A stretch of 43,554 bases of DNA. It comes from Pseudomonas endophytica. GTDB lineage: Bacteria > Pseudomonadota > Gammaproteobacteria > Pseudomonadales > Pseudomonadaceae. A model generated the notes under the pieces. The model saw only the letters and a list, made by a program, of their open reading frames with translations. It had not been told where the DNA came from and did no database searches. The position numbers and the translations under genes are program-made. Shown in pieces: positions 30,410 through 38,251 of the stretch. Each line of letters opens with the position of its first letter. Position 1 is the stretch's first letter. The stretch is taken from positions 1 to 43,554 of the forward strand of contig NZ_LLWH01000161.1 in the NCBI RefSeq assembly GCF_001411475.1. The letters are read 5' to 3'.

Positions 30410-31000
30410 CTAGTTGAGCATCTCGCCCTGCATCTCTTCGAGCAGGACTTGAATTCCATCGAGACGCTGCTGCGGGTCGTCGACTTGCAACAAGTCGACT
30501 TTGTCTTCCTCAGCAAAGGGCAGTAAGTACGCCAATTGGTTGGCCAGTGATTGCTGCCCCGTCACTTCGGTATTCATATTCAGTGCGGCGACCATCGGAT
30601 GTTCGGCCAACGCCTTGAGCAACGCCAACAAGTCTTGATCTTCATCCTGAAGTGGTTGCTCAGGGATCTCATCCAGCCACTCAACGTCGGCTATCAGTAA
30701 ATTGTCAGGCTGCAACTCAGTGCCCAACACCTCGAAGCGACGCCCGCCTTGGACCCGAATCCCCAATAAGCCGTTTTCCTGCTTCTGGAAATCACAGACC
30801 CGTGCTTCGCAGCCAATACCGGCGATATCTGAAGGCGCATCACCCGTTTCATCGCCGTCAAGAATGCACACAACGCCAAACCCCGTGCCTTGCTTCATGC
30901 AGCGGGCAATCATGTCCAAGTAACGCGCTTCAAAAACCTGTAGATCCAGTACGCAGCCGGGAAAAAGGACGGTATTCAAGGGAAACAATGGCAGCTTCAT
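30410..31000 (-). CDS. Lon N-terminal (substrate-binding) domain protein
   Basis: 196-residue stand-alone LON_substr_bdg domain: MKLPLFPLNTVLFPGCVLDL, VFEARYLDMIARCMKQGTGFGVV, GCEARVCDFQKQENGLLGIRVQGG. The ATPase and protease parts of Lon are absent, as in the YcgB/PUA-like stand-alone family. Function is unknown; an adaptor or substrate-recognition role is inference. TAAGGAGGG, which contains the lrgB stop codon, lies 4 nt before the ATG, so it is translated directly after lrgB. The gap to lrgB is 10 nt. Confidence 0.9.
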   Translation of the reverse strand: MKLPLFPLNTVLFPGCVLDLQVFEARYLDMIARCMKQGTGFGVVCILDGDETGDAPSDIAGIGCEARVCDFQKQENGLLGIRVQGGRRFEVLGTELQPDNLLIADVEWLDEIPEQPLQDEDQDLLALLKALAEHPMVAALNMNTEVTGQQSLANQLAYLLPFAEEDKVDLLQVDDPQQRLDGIQVLLEEMQGEMLN

Positions 31001-31010
31001 ACAACCCTCC

Positions 31011-31727
31011 TTACACCATAAGGCTTACGGCCAACGGCAGAAAAACCGCCGTGCCTACGCCCATTAAACTCATTGCCAATGCCGCAAATGCACCCGCCTC
31101 TTCGCCTTCTTCCAAGGCCACTGAGGTGCCCACAGCATGAGCGGTCATGCCTAACGCTATGCCGCGCGCTTCAGGGCTGTGTACCTTAAGCAGGTTCAGT
31201 AAACCCGGACCAAAAATGGCCCCTATCACCCCAGTGATCAACACAAACACCGCGGCCAGCGCCGCAACGCCGCCAATTTGCTCAGCGACCAGCATCGCAA
31301 TCGGCGAAGTCACAGACTTGGGAGCCAAGGTCATCAGCATCATGCGCTCGGCACCAAACCACCACCCTAACAACACCACCAAACCGGTTGCCAAGACCCC
31401 GCCAATCACTAGCGTAGTAAAAATAGGCCAAAACAGTTGGCGGATTCGCCGCAAGTTCAGGTACAGCGGCACTGCCAACGCCACAGTAGCGGGGCCCAAC
31501 AGGATGGTGAGAATGTCCGTACTTTTACGGTATTCGGCGTACGTAAGCCCGCAACTGACCAGCACCCCGATCACCAGTAACATGCTGGCCAATACCGGCT
31601 GGAGAAAGATCCAGCGCGTTTTTTCATAGCCTGCGAGTACCAGTTGATAGGCCCCTAATGTGATACCGATACCAAACAACGGGTGATGAATGACCGACTG
31701 CCAGGCACCTAACCATTCAACGCTCAT
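31011..31727 (-). CDS. LrgB/CidB family membrane protein
   Basis: 238-residue polytopic protein with about six to seven membrane segments. Family motifs are PLFGIGITLGAYQL, LGPATVALAVPLYLNLRRI, APKSVTSPIAMLVAEQIGG and EARGIALGMTAHAVGTSVAL. LrgA/LrgB pairs resemble holin/antiholin systems of Staphylococcus and are linked to murein hydrolase control, pyruvate uptake or plastid glycolate transport in different organisms. A GTG two codons upstream is an alternative start. It overlaps the upstream lrgA-type gene by 11 nt. Confidence 0.93.
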   Translation of the reverse strand: MSVEWLGAWQSVIHHPLFGIGITLGAYQLVLAGYEKTRWIFLQPVLASMLLVIGVLVSCGLTYAEYRKSTDILTILLGPATVALAVPLYLNLRRIRQLFWPIFTTLVIGGVLATGLVVLLGWWFGAERMMLMTLAPKSVTSPIAMLVAEQIGGVAALAAVFVLITGVIGAIFGPGLLNLLKVHSPEARGIALGMTAHAVGTSVALEEGEEAGAFAALAMSLMGVGTAVFLPLAVSLMV

Positions 31728-32085
31728 GTTCACCCCGCGCAGTGTTATGAGGTTTTAGCAAACGCTGCATTAGCACGCCGACAAACGCCATCGAGATCAG
31801 CAGCGACAAGACCAGCGCGCCTGAGATGGCCCAAAAATCAGCGGCAATATCGGCGGCATAGACCATAACGCCGACAGCTGGCGGCACTAACAGTAAAGGC
31901 AAGTAACGCAAAAGGCTTTTTGCGGCTTCATTTAAAGGCTCGCTGACCTGACCACACACCAGCAAATAGATCAGTAGCAGCAACAGACCGATAATCGGGC
32001 CGGGCAGTACCGGGACAAACAAGTGATTAAGGGCAGTGCCCAGTAATTGAAACAGCACCAACCACGTCAGGCCGCGTAACAACAT
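31717..32085 (-). CDS. LrgA/CidA family membrane protein
   Basis: 122-residue protein with about four membrane helices, including the family motif FVPVLPGPIIGLLLLLIYLL and LLVPPAVGVMVYA. It is the holin-like partner of the downstream LrgB protein. GGGGGAG lies 5 nt before the ATG. It heads a three-gene unit with the lrgB-type and Lon-domain genes. The C-terminus is basic (KPHNTARGEHER). Which substrate the pair serves in Pseudomonas cannot be read from sequence. Confidence 0.93.
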   Translation of the reverse strand: MLLRGLTWLVLFQLLGTALNHLFVPVLPGPIIGLLLLLIYLLVCGQVSEPLNEAAKSLLRYLPLLLVPPAVGVMVYAADIAADFWAISGALVLSLLISMAFVGVLMQRLLKPHNTARGEHER

Positions 32086-32271
32086 ATCGTCTCCCCCGCT
32101 GTCTTTTTTCGCGCCGCATTATAAGCACGTCCAAGCAAACCTCACCGATGCGACTCATGTTCTGCTACCGCCCGTACTGAAAAACATAATATCTGCGCAT
32201 GTTTCATCTGCCCCTATAGACAGCTTTATTAGCTTGGGCATACTCGGCAGCCTAATTATCCGGATCCCGCT

Positions 32272-33954
32272 ATGCGCCCACTTGCCCCCCTTGCTTTGAC
32301 CCTGCTACTGACGGCCTGCGGTGATGGCGAATCGCTACTTCCACCTGATGCACGCCTGCCCGATGGCGGCCGTTATCGGGGCGAAGTGGTCAATGGGTTG
32401 CTACAAGGCCAAGGCCGTATCGACTACCCAAACGGCAGTTGGTACGCAGGCCAATTCATGAATGGACAATGGCATGGCCAGGGCGAGTGGCATGGTAGCA
32501 ATGGCGAGGTCTATGTCGGGCACTTTGAGCAGGGGTTATTTAATGGCCAAGGCAGCCTAGACACCCATAACAGCAGCTATGTGGGCGGCTTCAAAAAGGG
32601 TCGACGCGAAGGGGAAGGCACGCTCAAAGAAGGCAGCATGAGTTATCGCGGCGAGTTCCATAATGACGAGTTTTCTGGGCTCGGGCACTTGGAGCTGGAC
32701 GACGGCAGCCAGTATGAAGGGATGTTTGCCAACGGCAAACCCAATGGCGAAGGCAAGCGAAGCGATACGACCGGCAATGAATTCAGCGGCCACTTCGTCA
32801 ATGGCCAACTCGAAGGCAACGGTACGTTCACCAGCGCTGACGGCGATGAATACGTCGGCGGCTTCAAAAACAATCAGCTAAACGGCAAAGGTCGCTATGA
32901 GAATGCTGATGGCGACGTCTGGATCGGCGATTTCAAGGACGGCGCACTGACGGGTAAGGGTGAACTCATCGGCGCTGATGGCAGCCATTATCGCGGCATG
33001 TTTAACGAATGGCGCTTCAACGGCCCCGGCCATTTGAACATGACCGATGGCAGCCTCTATGTGGGGGACTTTGTCGCTGACACCTACCAAGGTAAGGGCA
33101 CGCTGACGTTTAGTGACGGATCTTCCGAAAGCGGCGTGTGGACCAATGGTCAACGGGTTCGCGACGCCAAAGGTGGTCTTCTGCCCGACCCTTTGGAACT
33201 CGGCTTGCTCAAGCAGGGCGAATTGCTGAAGCAGGCGCTGGATGCCGTTCCGCCATCCACCCCAGCCATTGAGTTGTACAGTTTGGTGCTGGCAGGCGAC
33301 GGCAAACAAAGCGTTTTCATGCGTGAGGCCGACTACGTCAGTGACATGCTCACCAGCCGTTTCGGCAGCCGTGGTCAGGTCACCTTGGTCAACCATCGCG
33401 ACCATCTCATGGACCGCCCATTGGCCACCCGCGAAAACCTGCACCGTGCGGCAAAAACGTTAGCCGAGCGCACAGGGCCAGAAGACTTGGTGTTTATCTA
33501 CCTCACCAGTCACGGTACACAAGACCATGAGTTAGTTCTGGATCAGCCTCGACTAGAGCTGGCAGACCTGCCCGCCGATGAACTGGCCGCCGCACTCGAG
33601 CCTTTGAAAGACCGCGACAAGATCATAGTGATTTCATCGTGCTATTCAGGTGGTTTTATTCCGGCTCTCAAAGATGAAAGAACCTTGATCATGACCGCCT
33701 CGCGCACTGATCGCGTGTCATTTGGCTGCTCAGAAGAGGCCGACTTTACGTATTTCGGCAATGCCTTGTTTGCTCAGGCTCTAAACCAGACCGACGACTT
33801 GCAAAGAGCGTTTAAGTTGGCCAAGGAAGCTATCGCTGAACGCGAGCAAGCTGATGGCTTTGAGGCATCAGCCCCCCAAATATGGGCCCCAAAAGGGGTA
33901 GTGAAGCATTGGCAACAGTTACGTCAGCATCAAGCCAAACAGGCTTTGCAATAA
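32272..33954 (+). CDS. Lipoprotein with MORN repeats and a C13 (legumain/caspase-like) peptidase domain
   Basis: 560 residues. The signal peptide MRPLAPLALTLLLTACGDGE ends in lipobox LTAC, giving a lipoprotein with Cys 16. About eleven MORN repeats follow (residues ~33-300; units such as YAGQFMNGQWHGQG, YVGGFKNNQLNGKG, YVGDFVADTYQGKG). From ~330 a Peptidase_C13 domain has FIYLTSHGTQ with H414 and VISSCYSGGF with C457, the His-Cys dyad of clan CD. MORN repeats often bind lipids or partners; C13 enzymes cleave after Asn or Asp or act as transamidases. An envelope-located protease or transpeptidase is inferred. Divergent from the lrgA-type gene across 186 bp. Confidence 0.9.
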   Translation: MRPLAPLALTLLLTACGDGESLLPPDARLPDGGRYRGEVVNGLLQGQGRIDYPNGSWYAGQFMNGQWHGQGEWHGSNGEVYVGHFEQGLFNGQGSLDTHNSSYVGGFKKGRREGEGTLKEGSMSYRGEFHNDEFSGLGHLELDDGSQYEGMFANGKPNGEGKRSDTTGNEFSGHFVNGQLEGNGTFTSADGDEYVGGFKNNQLNGKGRYENADGDVWIGDFKDGALTGKGELIGADGSHYRGMFNEWRFNGPGHLNMTDGSLYVGDFVADTYQGKGTLTFSDGSSESGVWTNGQRVRDAKGGLLPDPLELGLLKQGELLKQALDAVPPSTPAIELYSLVLAGDGKQSVFMREADYVSDMLTSRFGSRGQVTLVNHRDHLMDRPLATRENLHRAAKTLAERTGPEDLVFIYLTSHGTQDHELVLDQPRLELADLPADELAAALEPLKDRDKIIVISSCYSGGFIPALKDERTLIMTASRTDRVSFGCSEEADFTYFGNALFAQALNQTDDLQRAFKLAKEAIAEREQADGFEASAPQIWAPKGVVKHWQQLRQHQAKQALQ

Positions 33955-34015
33955 ATCAGTTGAACAGCAAGACCGTAAACAAGGACTAAGCTGAATGTAT
34001 CAAGGGAGAACACGC

Positions 34016-34657
34016 ATGTACTTGACGCCTCAACACATTCTGCTCGCAGGAGCGACTGGCCTGACTGGCGAGCTTTTGCTCGACCGTCTGCTTAACGAAC
34101 CGACCATCAAACGCGTGCTGGCCCCCTCGCGCAAACCATTGGCGGATCACCCGCATTTGGAAAACCCGGTGGGTGACCCGGCCGTATTCTTGCCGCAACT
34201 CAGTGGCCCGGTAGAGGTGGCCTTCTGCTGCCTGGGCACCACCATCAAACAAGCGGGCTCAGAAGAAGCATTCCGCGCAGTGGATCACGACATGGTCGTG
34301 GCCTTTGCCAAACGCGCCCTGGAAATGGGCGCAAAACACCTTATTGTCATCAGCGCGATAGGCGCTGATCCAAAATCCTCGGTGTTCTACAACCGGGTCA
34401 AAGGTGAGATGGAACAATCATTGCGCGCTCAAGGTTGGCCGCAATTGACCATCGCCCGCCCGTCACTACTGATCGGTGAGCGCCAGGAAGAACGCCCCGC
34501 TGAAAAAATTGTCGCCACGCTGTCCAGGCTGATTCCGGGCAAGTACCACGGCATCGAAGCCTGTGAACTGGCCCGTGCACTCTGGCGTTTAGCGCTAGAA
34601 GAACAACAGGTTGTGCGGGTGGTTGAGTCGGATGAGTTACGCAAGTTAGGCAAATAA
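34016..34657 (+). CDS. NAD(P)-binding Rossmann-fold protein (atypical SDR, HTATIP2-like)
   Basis: 213 residues. The nucleotide-binding motif GATGLTG lies at the N-terminus ([19 protein letters not shown]); [40 protein letters not shown] and [18 protein letters not shown] match the NAD(P)H-binding/SDR_a5-like family that includes HTATIP2/TIP30. The catalytic Tyr-Lys of classic SDRs appears as YNRVK. AAGGGAGA 8 nt upstream of the ATG at 34016 decides the start over an ATG at 33995, which lies before the ribosome site. Substrate unknown. Confidence 0.88.
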   Translation: MYLTPQHILLAGATGLTGELLLDRLLNEPTIKRVLAPSRKPLADHPHLENPVGDPAVFLPQLSGPVEVAFCCLGTTIKQAGSEEAFRAVDHDMVVAFAKRALEMGAKHLIVISAIGADPKSSVFYNRVKGEMEQSLRAQGWPQLTIARPSLLIGERQEERPAEKIVATLSRLIPGKYHGIEACELARALWRLALEEQQVVRVVESDELRKLGK

Positions 34658-34729
34658 CCCCAAACGCTCAACTCAATAGACAGGAGGGGGGACTAATGAC
34701 TGATCACCCCCTGTCTATTCACTGTCAAT

Positions 34730-35584
34730 TTATGCTGGGAGCAATAGCGCTTTTTCAACATTGGTTTTTATACAGTTCTTAACCAGTTGCGTACGATCAA
34801 ACCAATCAATATTAATAATATTACTTTTCATTTGATAGGGACCACTTGCCTTATACCAACTATCAATTTCATTCTCAAGAAACGTTGGACCGATTTCACC
34901 GTAACCGGTAGCAGACATGGACCAGAGTTCACCGGTGGGTGGTGCCTTCATAACACTTTCTATATAACGCCCTAGCTCATCAGCTCTAACAATGGACTGA
35001 CCGATCCACTGATGCATTATTTTTGGCCACACCCAGTTATTTACAGCCAGTTCAGAAGTCGCCGCAATAACAACTGTTTTACCTGGATAAGTTTTTTTAA
35101 TTTGTTCAACGGTTAACGAGGAAGCATCCGCAGGCAAAAGCTTTTCATTAAGCTCTCCATGGAGATAATCAGCCAATTCCTTGTAGGGAATACCGCCAGG
35201 GGTTGAATCAAGCTCATGAAGATCAAGTATCAAGAACTCACCAGGGTTCTTTCCCAGAAACTCTTTGATGGCAACCTCGGTATCGTGCAGGGTTCGGCCA
35301 GAATCAAGATCATGCCGATGTCTATATTTTTCTCCATGCCCAGTTCGCAAGCCCGAGTAATACTTGACGCGAATATCGAACACCCGAATACCATTATCCA
35401 TCTGATAACGGAATGAATCGGACTGGCACGTTCTCCACATATCGTGCATTTCCGCCTTCTGGTCCATTCCACAATTGTGCGCCCCTGGAAGACTCATTTC
35501 GTACAACTTGAGCTTCTTTATCGCATCGCAATTATCTTCCATCCAGCTGTTAAGTTGTGTAGCACTCGCTATTTTAGTCATCAT
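34730..35584 (-). CDS. Phosphatidylinositol-specific phospholipase C-like protein
   Basis: 284 residues. PI-PLC X-domain features: MSLPGAHNCGM with H36, NGIRVFDIRVKYYSG with R72, KYRHRHDL with candidate second catalytic His (H89 or H91), and GEFLILDLHELDSTPGG. In Bacillus PI-PLC the equivalents are H32, R69 and H82; the Asp after the first His is Asn here. There is no signal peptide, so a secreted virulence factor would need another export route. The gene is much richer in A+T than its neighbours, with long runs of A/T codons, suggesting transfer. AAGG lies 5 nt before the ATG at 35584. Substrate (PI, GPI or another phospholipid) is not determinable. Confidence 0.82.
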   Translation of the reverse strand: MMTKIASATQLNSWMEDNCDAIKKLKLYEMSLPGAHNCGMDQKAEMHDMWRTCQSDSFRYQMDNGIRVFDIRVKYYSGLRTGHGEKYRHRHDLDSGRTLHDTEVAIKEFLGKNPGEFLILDLHELDSTPGGIPYKELADYLHGELNEKLLPADASSLTVEQIKKTYPGKTVVIAATSELAVNNWVWPKIMHQWIGQSIVRADELGRYIESVMKAPPTGELWSMSATGYGEIGPTFLENEIDSWYKASGPYQMKSNIINIDWFDRTQLVKNCIKTNVEKALLLPA

Positions 35585-35975
35585 CACTACCTTGTGTTTA
35601 CGCCCACCATCCTGACAGGCTTTAATACTGCTCTCTTAAATGGATGAGCACAGCTCCTTATAAACCAGATTAGTCGACACGCTCTAAATCTCATGAATTT
35701 TCATATGATTTAACATATACACAAAACTACAAACCATCGCACTTACTTCTTACAACTCAAAGCACCTACATTACTTAATACAGATCTAATTAAACGATTA
35801 GGCATGCTCTGAATAAGCCGGCCTAAAAGTAGTTTTCGACAATACGCCGCTACTGGGCCGAAGATTTCCTGAAGAGTGGGATCTCAAGCGCTTCCTACGC
35901 AAAAAGAGGTCAGATCACACTCCCCCGCCCGCTGGCATGAAACTCGACGCCCAGAACAGTGAGCATCGATAACGG
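35585..35975. other. AT-rich gap without a convincing gene
   Basis: 391 bp between the phospholipase gene and the YceK-like gene. The first ~230 bp are strongly A+T rich and may contain the phospholipase promoter on the minus strand (a TTTATAA box near 35660 by eye). From ~35800 base composition returns to normal. Bases 35910-35975 read as an in-frame continuation of the YceK-like gene after its TAG. No tRNA, inverted-repeat pair or transposase remnant was recognised. Confidence 0.5.
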
Positions 35976-36206
35976 CTATAAAATCGTGTCGAGCAATACG
36001 CTCGCCGGAAGATCCAGCCCCGGATAACGCGGCGCATCAGTGCCAAAGCGGTCTTTGGCGCAACAACGGCCTTGCAGTGCATACCAGTCCAGACGCGCGC
36101 CTGAATACACAACCGGCGCGCCCGGCTTAGCGGCATCCAGCATACGAACGCTGGCGCAACCGCCGATCTGCAAGAGCATTAACACGCCTAGCAGCGCCTT
36201 ACTCAT
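35976..36206 (-). CDS. YceK/YidQ-like small lipoprotein, probably truncated by a TAG
   Basis: 76 residues from the ATG at 36206. Lipoprotein signal [20 protein letters not shown] (lipobox IGGC), then [18 protein letters not shown] and [16 protein letters not shown], matching YceK, in which a D-L-P-x-S...DT-L-LLP ending is conserved. The TAG stop (35978-35976) falls where a Leu codon is expected; after it the frame stays open for 21 codons, beginning P-L-S-M-L-T-V-L-G-V, to a TGA at 35910. This looks like a recent nonsense mutation. It overlaps the ubiX stop by 8 nt, so the two are cotranscribed. Function of the family is unknown. Confidence 0.72.
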   Translation of the reverse strand: MSKALLGVLMLLQIGGCASVRMLDAAKPGAPVVYSGARLDWYALQGRCCAKDRFGTDAPRYPGLDLPASVLLDTIL

Positions 36207-36828
36207 CGCCTCCGACATGATGCTCGCCCCATCGCGGGAGCATGTCTTGCGGGATGTTGAGCAGGTTTAGAATCCGCGCCACCATGAAGTCGACCAAATC
36301 ATCAATGGTCTGCGGCTGGTGATAAAAGCCGGGGGATGCGGGCAGTATCACAGCGCCCATATTCGACAGCTTGAGCATGTTTTCCAAGTGGATGCTGGAA
36401 TACGGCGCTTCACGCGGCACCAAGATCAGTTGCCGACGCTCTTTAAGCGTCACATCCGCAGCACGCTCTATCAGGTTGTTACACGCACCGGTCGCAATGG
36501 CCGACAGCGTGCCCGTCGAACACGGCACCACGACCATCGCCGCCGGCGCCCCAGAGCCTGATGCGACCGGGGACATCCAGTCCTCTTTACCGTAAACGCG
36601 GATCTGCCCTGCGGTAGCACCCGTGTATTCGGTCAGAAAGGTTTGCATGGCTTGTGGCTTAGGCGGCAGGTTGACGTCGGTTTCAGTCGCCATCACCAAT
36701 TGCGCGGCCTTTGAGATCAGAAAATGCACCTCGCGATCTTCACGCACCAAGCAGTCAAGCAGGCGCAACGCATAGGGCATGCCCGAGGCACCTGTCACGC
36801 CCAAGGTAATACGTTCTGGGCCACTCAT
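36199..36828 (-). CDS. ubiX: Flavin prenyltransferase UbiX
   Basis: Makes prenylated FMN, the cofactor of the UbiD decarboxylase in ubiquinone synthesis, from FMN and dimethylallyl phosphate. 209 residues, normal length. It has the flavoprotein motif [47 protein letters not shown] and [34 protein letters not shown]. Its ATG overlaps the mpl stop by 4 nt (ATGA), so it is translationally coupled to mpl. Confidence 0.97.
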   Translation of the reverse strand: MSGPERITLGVTGASGMPYALRLLDCLVREDREVHFLISKAAQLVMATETDVNLPPKPQAMQTFLTEYTGATAGQIRVYGKEDWMSPVASGSGAPAAMVVVPCSTGTLSAIATGACNNLIERAADVTLKERRQLILVPREAPYSSIHLENMLKLSNMGAVILPASPGFYHQPQTIDDLVDFMVARILNLLNIPQDMLPRWGEHHVGGDE

Positions 36829-38174
36829 TGCAGCGCTTCCGCCAGCTTGCCATGCAAGCCACCAAAACCGCCGTTGCTCATGATCACCACATGGGTGCCC
36901 GCTTTAGCTTGGGCTTTTACGTCATCAATGATGGCCTCCAACGAGTCGCAAACCAAGGTCGGCACGCTGCTGGAGCCCACAGTCGCGGCAAGGTCCCAAC
37001 CCAAATTAGGCGGTGCGTACCAGACCACGTGATCGGCCTGAGTCACACTGCCCGGCAAGCCATCGCGGTGCGCGCCCAGCTTCATGGAGTTGGAGCGCGG
37101 CTCGATGACTGCAATCAGCGGTGCATCGCCGATGCGTTTACGCAATCCATCCAAGGTGGTGGCAATCGCCGTCGGATGGTGAGCAAAGTCGTCATAGATC
37201 GTAATACCCCGAACTTCTGCGACTTTTTCCATCCGTCGTTTTACGCTTTTAAAGGCGCTCAACCCGTCAATCGCCATGCTCGGCACAACGCCCACGTGGC
37301 GAGCAGCGGCCAAGGTCGCCAAGGCATTCGCCACGTTGTGCTGACCGGTCATGTCCCACTCGACCGTGCCTTGCACCGCGCCCTCAAACAGCACCTCGAA
37401 ACGCGAGCCGTCTTCGCTCAGCAGGTTGGCTTGCCACTGACCGCCTTCGCCGGTGGTTTGCACCGGTGTCCAGCAGCCCATCTCAATCACCCGCTGCAAA
37501 GCAGGTTCTGTCGTCGGGTGAATCACCAAACCTTCACTCGGGATGGTGCGCACGAGATGATGGAATTGACGCTCAATCGCGGGTAAATCAGGGAAGATGT
37601 CGGCGTGATCGAACTCAAGGTTATTGAGGATCGCAGTCCGTGGGCGGTAGTGAACAAACTTTGAACGCTTGTCGAAGAACGCGCTGTCGTATTCGTCGGC
37701 TTCAACCACGAAGAATGGCGTATCGCCCAACCGCGCCGACACCGCAAAGTTTTGCGGCACGCCGCCGATCAAAAAGCCCGGCGCCATGCCTGCGTGCTCA
37801 AGCACCCAAGCCAGCATGCTGCTGGTGGTGGTTTTACCGTGCGTCCCGGCGACCGCCAATACCCAGCGACCTTGCAGCACGTGATCGGCCAGCCATTGCG
37901 GGCCCGACACATAAGGCAGGCCTTTATTCAGTACGTATTCAACAGCTGGGTTGCCACGCGACAGCGCATTGCCGATGACCACCACGTCTGGGGCCGGATC
38001 CAATTGCGCCGAGTCGTAGCCCTGGGTCAACTCAATACCTTGAGCTTGCAACTGGGTACTCATTGGCGGATAGACGTTGGCATCAGAACCAGTAACGTGA
38101 TGGCCCAACTCTTTGGCCAAAACCGCCAAGGAACCCATGAAAGTGCCGCAAATACCAAGAATATGAATGTGCAT
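36825..38174 (-). CDS. mpl: UDP-N-acetylmuramate:L-alanyl-gamma-D-glutamyl-meso-diaminopimelate ligase
   Basis: Murein-recycling ligase that attaches the recovered tripeptide directly to UDP-MurNAc. 449 residues. Mur-ligase features: N-terminal [22 protein letters not shown] loop [13 protein letters not shown] with K114, [48 protein letters not shown] and the final domain [28 protein letters not shown] precedes the ATG. It uses the product of the pathway that LdcA, encoded at 15728, also serves. The downstream ubiX start overlaps its stop. Confidence 0.97.
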   Translation of the reverse strand: MHIHILGICGTFMGSLAVLAKELGHHVTGSDANVYPPMSTQLQAQGIELTQGYDSAQLDPAPDVVVIGNALSRGNPAVEYVLNKGLPYVSGPQWLADHVLQGRWVLAVAGTHGKTTTSSMLAWVLEHAGMAPGFLIGGVPQNFAVSARLGDTPFFVVEADEYDSAFFDKRSKFVHYRPRTAILNNLEFDHADIFPDLPAIERQFHHLVRTIPSEGLVIHPTTEPALQRVIEMGCWTPVQTTGEGGQWQANLLSEDGSRFEVLFEGAVQGTVEWDMTGQHNVANALATLAAARHVGVVPSMAIDGLSAFKSVKRRMEKVAEVRGITIYDDFAHHPTAIATTLDGLRKRIGDAPLIAVIEPRSNSMKLGAHRDGLPGSVTQADHVVWYAPPNLGWDLAATVGSSSVPTLVCDSLEAIIDDVKAQAKAGTHVVIMSNGGFGGLHGKLAEALQ

Positions 38175-38251
38175 AGTCGACCTCGTAAATCATCGGCGAA
38201 GGGTAGCGTAGGGGGCTGTTTTTCGCACCTGATGATTTAAAACTCACACCT

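Noticed and set aside
35800..35912. Possible insertion-sequence end near the AT-rich island
   Set aside because: No inverted-repeat partner, target duplication or transposase fragment could be found.
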